DNA of 64,000 nt from NCBI GenBank assembly GCA_963556145.1, contig OY744462.1, positions 930,001-994,000 of the forward strand. Direction: 5' to 3'. The DNA is from Hygrocybe punicea (Eukaryota; Basidiomycota; Agaricomycetes; Agaricales; Hygrophoraceae). Below, in pieces: positions 23,801-33,466 of this stretch (its first letter is position 1; each line of letters begins with the position of its first letter). The notes beneath the pieces were generated by a model that did no database searches, was not told where the DNA came from, and saw only the letters and a program-made list of their open reading frames with translations. The position numbers and the translations under genes were made by a program.

Positions 23801-24873
23801 CTGGAGTGGCTCAACAGGTTGTAACGGACGTAACGGACGTATTGGACGTAATGGAGACAACGGCTGCAGTGGCTCAACAGGGTGTAACGGACGTAATGGA
23901 CGTAATGGACGTAATGGACGTAATGGAAACAACGGCTGGAGTGGCTCAACAGGTTGCAACGGACGTAATGGAAACAATAGCTGGAGTGGTTCAACAGGTT
24001 GCAACGGACGTAACAGACGTAATGGACGTAATGGAAGCAACGGCTGGAGTGGCTCAACAGGTTGCAACGGACGTAATGGAAACAACGGCTGGAGTGGCTC
24101 AACAGGTTGTAACGGACGTAATGGATGTAATGGATGTAATGGACTTAATGGAAGCAACGGCTGGAGTGACTCAACAGATTGTAATGGACGTAATGGGTGT
24201 AATGGACGTAATGGAAACAAAGGCTGCAGTGGCTCAACAGGTTGTAACGGACGTACCGGACGTAATGGACGTAATGGACGCAATGGAAACAACAGCTGGA
24301 GTGGTTCAACAGGTTGTAACGGGCATAACGGACGTAATGGATGTAATGGAGACAAAGGCTGGAGTGGCTCAACAGGTTGTAACGGAGGTAATGGGTGTAA
24401 TGGAGGTAATGGAAACAACAGCTGAAGTGGCTCAACAGGTTGTAACGAACGTAACAGGCATAATGGACGTAATGGACGCAATGGAAACAATGGCTGGAGT
24501 GGTTCAACAGGTTGTAACGGACGTAATGGGTGTAATGGACGTAATGGACGTAATGGAAACAACGGCTGGAGTCGCTCAACAGGTTGTAACGGGCGTAACG
24601 GACGTAATGGATTTAATGGACGTAATGGAAACAATGGCTGGAGTGGTTCAACAGGTTGTAATGGACATAACGGAGGCAATGAATGTAATGGACGTAATGG
24701 AAACAACGGCTGGAGTGGTTCAATGGGTTGCAATGGACGCAATGGACGTAATGGACGTAATGGATGTAATGGAAACAATAGTTGGAGTTGCTCAATGGGT
24801 TGTAATGGCCATAATGGACGTAATGGAAACAACGGCTGGAGTGGCGCAATGGTTTGTAATGGAGGTAATGGAC
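20866..24873. repeat. 4-kb satellite made of 9-bp units with higher-order structure
   Basis: Basic unit GTAAYGGAY or GTAATGGRN (9 bp). Higher-order units of about 45-72 bp consist of several basic 9-mers followed by diverged 9-mers such as AAACAACGG, CTGGAGTGG and CTCAACAGG. Because every unit is a multiple of three, five of the six frames stay open for long distances. On the plus strand they read VMDVMD or NGCNGRNG; on the minus strand [14 protein letters not shown] or SITSIT. The longest is a 915-codon minus-strand frame (20987-23734). I regard these as repeat artefacts. Segmental duplications are visible at offsets of 252 bp (23221 and 23473) and 1143 bp (22809 and 23952), both multiples of 9. 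The left edge is fused to the Plavaka transposase. Confidence 0.92.
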
Positions 24874-24879
24874 ATGATT

Positions 24880-25035
24880 CAGTCTGTTGCCTCTGTTGCA
24901 TCCGTTATTTCCGCTGCATCCAATCAATCTGTTGCCTCTGTTATGTCCATCCTGTCCTTTACATCCCTTGTGTCCATCACGTCCCTTGCGTCCATTTCAT
25001 CCATTCTGTCCATCATGTCCATTGTGGCCATTATC
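24880..25035. repeat. Opposite-strand, diverged extension of the 9-bp satellite
   Basis: Units such as GTCCATCAT, GTCCATTGT, GTCCATCAC and GTCCATTTC follow at 9-bp or near-9-bp spacing. They are the complementary-strand form of the GTAATGGAC unit. The array therefore changes orientation at its right edge, with more divergence than in the main array. Confidence 0.6.
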
Positions 25036-26100
25036 CACGTTTTCATATTTTCACAAAAGATATGTTATAATTCCTTTCACATTATTGTGTGAAAAATATT
25101 ACAAATTCTTGTCAAAAGATATCGTCAAAATACACAAACCATATTCAATGTCTTCCTACCCAAATTGCATAATGTAATCTTTTCATATTTATCTCAAAAT
25201 TTCTACCTTGAAACTTTATATTTGTTCGTTGAATTTATAACTCAATGAAGCAGAAAAACATGTTAAAAATATGTGAGATTTCAGTTGTGAATTATGCAAT
25301 AATTTTACATCATATTTTCTCTCACAGTATTCTGTCATATCTACATTATACTTTCACTCTCAAAATCATAAAATTACTGAATAAGAATCCTTATGGTAAC
25401 TTTTCTTATTTATTGTATATTTTGATAAATTATAATGTTGAAATTTACAGTGTTTCAAGCGTTAGATACTTTTACTTTTGTACATGATATATGTTATATA
25501 ATATTAAGCAATTTGAGAACAAGTCATTCAACTAATATTTTTTAAAACATCAAAGTATTGTTATTAAATATACAGAAAACTTGTGTGAAACTCATACTTC
25601 ATATCTTTGTTGCAAATCTACTTTGTTTCCAGATGATAACCTTTGGCAAAACATAATAGATGTGCACATCATATTTCTGACTTTTTTGGCATCCAAATAT
25701 AGTGAAATAATATGGATGAATTTTCATACAACTTCAAGATATTTTTACTGGAAATATTATGCCTCGCATCCAGTGTGGGCTCTTATAGCCCTTGAAAAAT
25801 AGAACAACTTTCCCTCTACAACCATGTCAATCCAAGCATTTTTGGTAAAGATATTCATTGTACAAGTTGCAATGACTCAAATCAACAATTCACCTATAAC
25901 CTTTTATATAACACATATTTTGAAATTGTAAATAGAGGGAAAGATGGCCCTTAGAACCTAGACAAACTGTCCCTCTTAGACTATGTTATTTGGTGCAGTA
26001 TTTCACAAGTTATCATTTTACTAGGACCTCCTTCTTAAAGAGATTTGTTTTTCAAAATGTCATTATATATGAAAATAGCAATAATTAAACAATTAAAACT
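25036..26100. other. AT-rich region without genes
   Basis: About 1 kb of very AT-rich DNA. Short ORFs only, with no family signal. A segment at about 25785-25860 resembles 42200-42270 (shared AATAG-ACAACTTT-CCT-TA-AACCAT), so at least part belongs to a dispersed repeat. Confidence 0.5.
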
Positions 26101-26124
26101 AATACAGGAGAAGGAAAAATAGAG

Positions 26125-26285
26125 GGGGAATGGGGAGGAAGAATGGGCAAAGGAGAGGAGGAGGAAAAGGAGAGAGAGGGGAAGGAGGAAGAGGGGAAGA
26201 GAGACAGAAAGGGAGACAGAAAGGGAGACAGAAGGGGGAAGGGAGAGGGAAAGGAAGGGGGAAGGGGAAAGGATAGAGGGGGACC
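26125..26285. repeat. Purine-rich tract with GGGAGACAGAAA units
   Basis: Nearly pure A/G on the plus strand. It includes three consecutive 12-bp GGGAGACAGAAA-type units around 26205-26245. ORFs here are compositional artefacts. Confidence 0.8.
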
Positions 26286-26480
26286 GCCACCTGTTGCTGC
26301 CATTGTCGTGCCGCTGCTGCTGTTGTCGTGCCGCTGCTGCCGTTGTCGCCACTGCTGCTGCTGCCGTTGTCTGTTGCTGCTGCCGCTGTTGCTGCTGCCG
26401 CCATCGCCATTGCAGCTGTTGTGGCCGCATTGCTGCTGTTGCCGCGGTGGTCACTGCTGCTGTTGCACTGGGTGTTGCTG
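26286..26480. repeat. CTG/CCG-rich microsatellite
   Basis: Imperfect CTGCTG, TTGCTG and GCCGTTGTC units. Poly-Ala, -Leu or -Gln-like ORFs result in several frames; none is considered a gene. Confidence 0.75.
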
Positions 26481-26599
26481 TTGGGGTCCGGCCTCCTTCC
26501 CCTTTCCCGTCGTTCCTGTCTCCCCGTTTGTTCACATCGCGGTGGTCTGGGGGTCGTTGCTGGCCATTGGCTGTCCCTCACTGTGGGCATGGGCATCAT

Positions 26600-26700
26600 G
26601 GGTAATAGTCAGTAACACAATATAAAATGAAAACATCAATACAAAATGTACCCATGCGGGGGTGGGCACATTACCACCCCCGCTGTGGCCGCCTGCATTT
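26600..26700. repeat. Hairpin module, copy a
   Basis: Starts GTAATAGTCAGTAACA and contains GCGGGGGTGG-GCACATTA-CCACCCCCGC, a perfect 10-bp stem with an 8-base loop. Related copies lie at 26792-26885 and 27138-27240. Confidence 0.75.
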
Positions 26701-26791
26701 GTCCGCGTGAAGTTGCTGTTGCTGGTTCCAGTTCCCGCTCCGGTTCCCGCTCCTGTTCCCATTCCCATTGCGTTCCCATTCTTGTGGACAT

Positions 26792-26885
26792 CATAGGTAA
26801 TAGTCAGTAACAAGAATTTAAAAATTTAAAAATTTAAAAAAACATACTGATGAGGGGGTGGGCACATCACCACCCCCTCCATGCC
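26792..26885. repeat. Hairpin module, copy b
   Basis: GTAATAGTCAGTAACAA, then AATTTAAAA repeats, then GAGGGGGTGG-GCACATCA-CCACCCCCTC. Confidence 0.75.
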
Positions 26886-27137
26886 CATTCCCCTGTTCTC
26901 ATTCCCGGTTGCGTTCCCATCCGTGTTGCAGCAGTAGCTGCTAGCCCCTAGGACCCCAGAGACCCTTAGCCAGTAGATTCCCTTTCCTGTAGTAGCTTAG
27001 TCATCTATCCTTGGGTTTTCCTCAGCTTTCCCCTCCCAGCCACGGCTCCCTCTGAGCTCTTCCCCTGAGGTCCGGAGATTCCCCCTCCAGCGTTCTCGTT
27101 CTCATTCTTGTTCCCGTGGGTGTGGGCGTGGACCTCA

Positions 27138-27240
27138 TAGGAAATAGTCAGTAACAAAATTAAAAAATTAAAAAATTAAAAAAACATACTGAGGCAGGGG
27201 TGGGCACATCACCACCCCCTCCATGGCCACCTGCGTTCAT
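27138..27240. repeat. Hairpin module, copy c
   Basis: GAAATAGTCAGTAACAA, AAATTAAA repeats, AACATACTGAGG, then AGGGGTGG-GCACATCA-CCACCCCC. A TTGCTG microsatellite follows at about 27252-27285. Confidence 0.75.
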
Positions 27241-27252
27241 CCGTGTCATGAA

Positions 27253-27285
<33 letters not shown>

Positions 27286-27489
27286 TGGTGTGGGGCGTTG
27301 GGTGGTGAGACGCGAGGTTGTTGATTGTCATGTGACCTTGTTTGTTGACATGTTTCCACAAATGGTCTGTGCACCAAATAAAGGTATATAAACCCACCAC
27401 AATCCACTATCTAATTTGGGGCATACCGCCTCATTAAATAATAGTAGTACTAACAATAATAATAATTAATAAATATGTAATGAGAACTT

Positions 27490-27715
27490 TGGGTAATGCT
27501 ACTTGGGGAGGAATCCTCCTCAGGACTCCTTGAGGACTCCTTAGTCACTCCTTGGTCAGGAGTCCTTAGGAGGGCCAAGGAGTCCTTACAAACTCCTTAA
27601 GGAAAAAGTTTCTATGGTGAGGAAATCAAGGCCTCCTTAAGGACTCCTTGAGGACTCCTTGCAATTTAGCAGAGGAGTCCTTGAGGAGTCCTTAAGGACT
27701 ACTAAGGAATGCATG
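27490..27715. repeat. Palindromic AGGACTCCTT-rich element, MITE-like
   Basis: Many copies of AGGACTCCTT and its complement AAGGAGTCCT, arranged with dyad symmetry over about 200 bp. It borders the 3' end of the Helitron Rep gene and may be the insertion that removed the rest of it. No target-site duplication was identified. Confidence 0.6.
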
Positions 27716-30619
27716 GTAGAGTGTGATGTCCTCTAATAAGTGGTAAGCAAATCCATCTGCTAAGACAGTGGAAAGGTTCGATTCATGATCTTGCTTTTTA
27801 GCCATATATGTGGTCACATAATAAGTGATGTTGTTCATATCCCTCCCATTTGTGAGCAGCTTTCCATCATTATTACAACGAATGTTGACAAGAATTCCTG
27901 GAACCCATCCATTGACAAAAGGATGCAATTGTTTGCAACCCCAATGGCCTTTTGCAGTGATGTAATTTGCATGAGTGATTTCAAAAGGAGCACGCCTCTT
28001 GCAAATGAGAATGCCTTCCTTATTGTATTGAAGGCATCAGCACACTTTACACGTGTGAATCTGTTCCATTCGTGCCAATTTCAGCTCAAAAATCTTCAAT
28101 TCATTTGTGTAATGTGCATGAGATGGATCCAGTGGCCGACTGTAGCTAAGATCATTTTCCTTTGGCAAGTTCTTAATGCTGTCAGGTGATTCAAGTCCCA
28201 GTAAATATGCACGGAAGTTGTGGTCAATGTAACGGACAACTCGTTCATGGAATGATTCTGTCTTGAGAAGCTCCGCCATTTCATCGAAAGATGGCATATG
28301 TTTTAGCCAGAGGAGGATATGAAGATGTAGGGTTGCCCGTCCTTGCAACTCCACCGCACCAAAATATGCCACTACTTCTCCCAGGATCCCTTTCCCTGTG
28401 TTGATCTTGTTATTGTGAACTTTAATTTGTAACAGATGGTCTAGTGTTGCCTGAATAATAAAATGGAAAAATCTTTCCGCCGCATATGGATCATTTGCAA
28501 CATTCTGCACACATTGTTTCTGATCAGGTCCTGCACTAGCAATGAAATGGTCGAGATCGATGTCCTCTCTGGCAAAAACCTGGAGTATGGGATCATGGAG
28601 GTCACTTGGATTAATTGTCATCCACACCGAAGGTGGACCATGAAACAGAGCAGTTGACCAGATTTGACTTCTCAGCTGATAATGTGCTTGATCAGTTCCT
28701 TGAACTCTGCTCACAGCTTCATGTACGTGGCGACAAATTTTCTTCACAGCAGGATCAACAATGGGAAGATTCGCGTCTTCTTCCCTCGCTGCTTGTTGTA
28801 AACGTTCTGATGTCAACCCCATCAAAATCATCGCGTCACATTGAAAGTCACTTGGACATGAGCTGTCGCTAGTGCTTGACGTCGTTGCAATATTCCGAAG
28901 GCAATGAAAGGGAAAGTCTCATGTCTGCAAAACCGTCGGTCATGATATGCAAGAGCCCACTTGACATGTTGTCGAAACTCCAGCTGCGTTTCCCCGTCTG
29001 CTTCGATTCCACCGGCGCCATAGGGAATGAGGCATGGAAAGGCTTTTTCGAAAAAATTTGGCTTGTCAAAAGATAAAGTGCACATTGGTTGTTTATTTGC
29101 AGAAAGAGGAGTGCCAAAATCAGAGACCGGTTGTCGTCCATGCTTAATCACATAGCCCCCTTCTTTACCTTTTGACCATAAATTGGCGAGACCCCACATC
29201 ATCATCTCCGAACTCATCATCCTCATCAAATCCATGTCTACTGCTCCTGAGATGTGCAACGGAATCACTTCTGGACCTAAAACAGTTTTCTATCCATTAC
29301 AGTCTTCAATGATCATCCACACAATGGCTCGCACCTTTGTTTCCATCACCCTTCTTTTAGGACTCGCCCATGTGAATGTTGACTACTTAAAAGCACTGAA
29401 TAATCAATATCTCGATAGTGTTAGAGTTCTTACCTGTGAGAGGATCATCATGGGAAGGCACATATCCTCTGTTCTCCTCGTCCAAAACCCCAAGATTTGC
29501 AGAGTGTCGGACAAGACCTAGCACTTCATCAGGCACCTTGTCTTCAGGGAGCTCAGAGAGATTTTCCATGGAGACATTTATTCGCCCATAATATTTGACA
29601 TTATGACTCTTCAACCACCACAACGTGTCATGTACCACGTGTCATCGTACCTTGAATGTGGATCGCAACCATGTTTTAGGAACCACCGATGTGCCAACAA
29701 ATGTTATTGACAGTACACTGGCCAAGATGTGGAGTTTGTGAGATAAAAGCTCTCCTTCAATCATGGCACTTGCTCCCTTGACATCTAGATCATATGTGCT
29801 CACGGTTCCACCCATCGCACATTGTAACATGTCTTGCTCAATTCCTTGGAAATTGACTTTAGGGAAAAGCTTGAAAATGTATACTCGGGGGTAGTACAGT
29901 GCGAGCAGCATTTGTTCCACAAATGTGAGACATTTCAACTCCCATGGGATCTCACCTATCCACAATCGATTCGCCAACGACAATGGTGGTGGAAGATCTC
30001 GGCCGTCCCTCAAGGAACCAACACATTCGCGACACACCGTTAACCATGTGTTTGACATCATTGGACCTGCTTCCACTGCTTGGGGCTGGAGTAAACGACC
30101 ATGGAACAGATCTTGTGTGGGGTGAGGGCATTTTGGAACCAACCGATGTGTATTGTCCAAGTCCATTAATCGAAATTGACACAAACTCTCCTCTTTCACA
30201 CTAAGCTCGCGAGCACAAACAGCACAGATTCCCATCCAAACGGCTTCATTGGATGTTGCACAGTAGAAATGCTGGTAACAGTCATGCAATTCTGTTTCTG
30301 TAGACAAGTCAAGGAACTGTGATGAGTCTCCATGCCCATAATTTCGGTCGATCTTTATGAGCTTTCGCCTTTGTTCATATGCTTCCTCCACTTTTTGTTT
30401 CCATTGCAACATCTTGATGTCCTTGACTTGATTGGCATGCAGACATTTCACATTGGCGACTTTTTGAAGATGCTCATGCAATGATGGTGACCTGATAGCT
30501 ATTATTTTCCGCATGACCGCTTCCCTGTTTCGTTCACCACGACAAAACTGTACAGACCCTCGCGAAAGAGCCAACAACTCTCGCAATGTCAGATGTCGTA
30601 GATTGTCAGCAACCAGCAT
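27716..30619 (-). pseudogene. Helitron Rep N-terminal region (Rep/HUH), degenerate, helicase missing
   Basis: Reads from 30619 downward. 30619-29642 is the N-terminal region with a CRECVGSLRDGR segment and NRLWIGEIPWELKCLTFVEQ, as in fungal Helitrons (DUF6570-like). Then come WWLKSHNVKYYG, FPCLIPYGAGGI, and the Helitron_like_N core with VWMTINPSDLHDPI and the HUH-type motif GRATLHLHILLWL (about 28310-28340). Last is ITYYVTTYMAKKQ (about 27790-27840), the Tyr-containing motif. Defects: in-frame TGA at 29642-29644 and 28037-28039, and a frame change near 28840. A GTAAGA intron donor follows the exon ending DDPLTG. The SF1 helicase domain that should follow the Rep domain is absent; the palindromic element starts instead. 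It would be a rolling-circle transposition protein if intact. Confidence 0.82.
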
Positions 30620-31590
30620 TTTAATCCAATAAACGTCGTAAACACCAAGTCACTCAAGTGACGGCGAAACATTTTTTGACATGACGAGATAATGACACCA
30701 ACTGCAAATGATGACAACTCTCAGATGAGACGGGACATACTCAAACTGAATCTTATCTGGGACAAAATTTATCCATCAGCCTTATAACACGCACCAAAAA
30801 GGTTGCAGATGTCGCACTCTGATGCCTCAGAAGACATCCTCCACTTCCTTCAGTTCCACTGAGCTGCTGCCAGACAAAGAACCACCTGACAAACCACCTG
30901 CTTCACATGCAGACTTTGCCGAATGCAGCACAGGAATCTCCAACCAAGTAAAGTATGTCATTTTCATGCCCGACCTCCTTATCTTGCTTTCTTGACCACT
31001 TAAATAGCATCCAAGTACAAGGCATCTCTTCCTCTCTCACACCTGGATCCACTGATTAACAAAACAACAAACTTGAGCTTTGGCGGACTGCCCTTATTGC
31101 CTCGTGTTTGTATTTGGGTGATCCTGAAGTTAGTCGTTCACTCGGTTGTATAAGAGATGGCCGAACCCTTTGGCTGGTCGCACATGAGCAAGATCACACC
31201 GAAGTATCGTGGCCCCCATCTTTCCCAGCATGCCCGACACCACAGATTCAGCCGAATTAACCCTCCTCATGCACATTACTGAAGACAACTTTTGGATGAT
31301 GCCTGATGCGATGTGGTGAGGAAATGTTGGGGGCGCTAAAAGATTTGCTGACATTAAACTCACTTGCATGGGCAGTCCCATCACCTCACCTGCACTCATG
31401 GAAGACTTCAACACCGCCATCAAGATGATTCGAAAACTAATGAATGCCGCTAAAAATCCAGGATCAATCAGTGAAGGCATCATTAAGGAAGGTGACAGCG
31501 GCATGACCAAACTCAGATTGCGACATCAGCCCTTTCATGTGAGCCCTATTTGCCCTGACTTCAATTAAAACCTCACCTCATCAACAGTGA
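30620..31590. other. Region without a recognisable gene
   Basis: About 1 kb upstream of the Helitron Rep start. Short ORFs on both strands (for example 31130-31510 minus and 31368-31568 plus) have no recognisable motif. Part may belong to the relic that follows. Confidence 0.4.
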
Positions 31591-31599
31591 TGCTCACAT

Positions 31600-31990
31600 A
31601 CTTCAAATGAGGATGATGACTCAAAAAATAGTGGTGATGCCAACTTTGTGGATGAAATGAAACTGTCCGACTGGCCAGTCGACAGTGATGAAGCCCATAA
31701 TGCACTGAATGGCATGGAAGGCCTTTACATCGTCAAACCTCTACCAGCCGTTAACGTTGACCGTGACCTCATCGGTCCATGAGATTATGTTGACAACTTG
31801 AAAGGAGCGACCGTCGCCGCTCGTTTCACTATTTAAAAATACATGGTGCAAGAAAAAAACCACCCCAGCCGTGATGTTTTTATCACCGACATTGTGTCCC
31901 TCCAAGTCGTCCTGGCTCCCACACACAGCTCTCGGTCACCCACCAAGAAATGTCTCTTAAAAAAGGACCCTTTCGACATTGACGACAATG
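31600..31990 (+). pseudogene. Relic of a transposon-associated hypothetical gene
   Basis: Plus-strand frame reads EGLYIVKPLPAVNVDRDLIG, then after a TGA, DYVDNLKGATVAARFTI, then after a TAA, a segment ending DVFITDIVSLQVVL. The layout (PLPAxxxxGxLI.P..Y...L.GA.V...F.L..W...D.F.A.I..I.V) resembles a family I remember from many agaricomycete genomes near transposons. Its function is unknown to me. Two stops make this copy non-functional. Confidence 0.4.
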
Positions 31991-32509
31991 TCAGAGGGAA
32001 AAAGAAACAAAGGTCATAAAAATGTTGAAAACCAGTAATAAAAAACCTCCCCTCGTCTCTCCACTTTCTTGTATGATCACCCTGTGCAAAAAATTGTTCA
32101 ATAAATCTGTATTAACAGCTTTTGTCCTCATGAATGAAAGCACCCATGAACCTTTCCCTTTCACATTAACGAGTCCCACTCCTTCCCTTCCACCGTTGCC
32201 ACACATTGTCCTGCACATGTTCATAAGCCACCGGCACTGCCGCATTACATGACAGGGAAAATTAACCTCTGTAGTATATTTGATGGCTGTGGACATACTG
32301 CCACCATAATCGTAAGTTGCCACTACCCATACCCAAAACAAACCCACCTCATTTGAACTCCTTTGGTATACCACTTCCGAATCTTGTTGCTCTTCTGAAA
32401 ACCTCAGTGCCCATTGTACTTCATGGATATGCAGGTCATCACCGTCTACAAAACGAAGAATGTGGAAAAATGCGGTAAATTCGATCTGATTTGGCATAGA
32501 CGTGTCCAA
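31991..32509 (-). other. Open frame of 172 codons, unrecognised
   Basis: An uninterrupted minus-strand frame with ordinary amino-acid composition but no motif I can place. It ends close to the relic upstream. It could be a gene fragment or chance; I list it so the interval is not blank. Confidence 0.2.
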
Positions 32510-32524
32510 GGATTCGTCAAAAGT

Positions 32525-33160
32525 GAGGCTTAAGAAACAAGAAACAGCTCAAAAACATCCTGACCCCTCCCCTCACAGAGCCCTCAATCGCGGGACTGTT
32601 TTTGCTGAATAACCATTGATCGGTGTCCCGTAGATCATGATGATGACATGACTCCTTTCATTCAAAGGGGGCACTGATGGACGCAACACCGCTCAATATC
32701 TTACCTTTTCAAAATGACCGCACACCCTCATAGCCACCCTCTTACATACCCCCTTCTCATCCAGTCGAATTGCAACGACGGCACCTATCACATCTTCATT
32801 CGTTCACCACTATGAGGCTTAAGAAACACAAAATGGCTGAAAGACTTCCTGACCCCTCCCCTCGCCGACCCTTCAATCGCAGGACTGTTTTTGCTGAATA
32901 ACCCTGATGACGACATGACTGCTTTCATTCAAAAGGGGTGCCGGAGGTCACTACACCGCTCAATTTCTTACCCTTTCAAAATGACCGCACACCCTCATAG
33001 CCAACCTCTTCCTGCTTTAGCGACCATCAACCACCAATTTTTCATACCAATAGTTTCTGGTGCGCAATCAAAATACAACCACTGACTTACTCACATACAT
33101 ACCCCCCTTATCATCCAGTCAAATTCAACGATGTGGCCTATCACATCTTCATTCATCACC
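32525..33160. repeat. Tandem duplication, units of 289 and 347 bp
   Basis: Unit A (32525-32813) and unit B (32814-33160) both begin GAGGCTTAAGAAACA and share GACCCCTCCCCTC, CGACATGACT-CTTTCATTCAAA, CTTTTCAAAATGACCGCACA and TATCACATCTTCATTC. B carries an internal insertion of about 60 bp. Non-coding. Confidence 0.85.
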
Positions 33161-33466
33161 ACCATTGAAGACCCTGACACCCCCAATACTCCTAAAAAAA
33201 TAAAAAAATAAAAAATAAAAACCCCCCCACAACAAATATAAATTAAACATCACATTATGCACCTAACTAACTACTCTTCCTTGTACCTTACAAATATTAG
33301 TCCATCGCCATTAAAAAAAGGAGCAAGGTTGCGCCACCAAAGGTGGCCCTTACCTCTAGTTCCGGTACAGATTATAAGTACCCTATATTACACCGATCAT
33401 AAGAAATTTTCTCCTAGAAAGTCACTCCAAATGGACCCATCGTTACCCAGGACCACCAAGGCCGGC

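Noticed and set aside
20866..24873. A CRISPR-like repeat array
   Set aside because: There are no unique spacers, the units are contiguous 9-mers, and the genome is eukaryotic.
26143..26625. Several 60-166 codon ORFs on both strands
   Set aside because: Purine-rich and CTG-rich simple sequence yields Glu/Lys/Gly, Ser/Pro or Ala/Gln/Leu artefacts in every frame.
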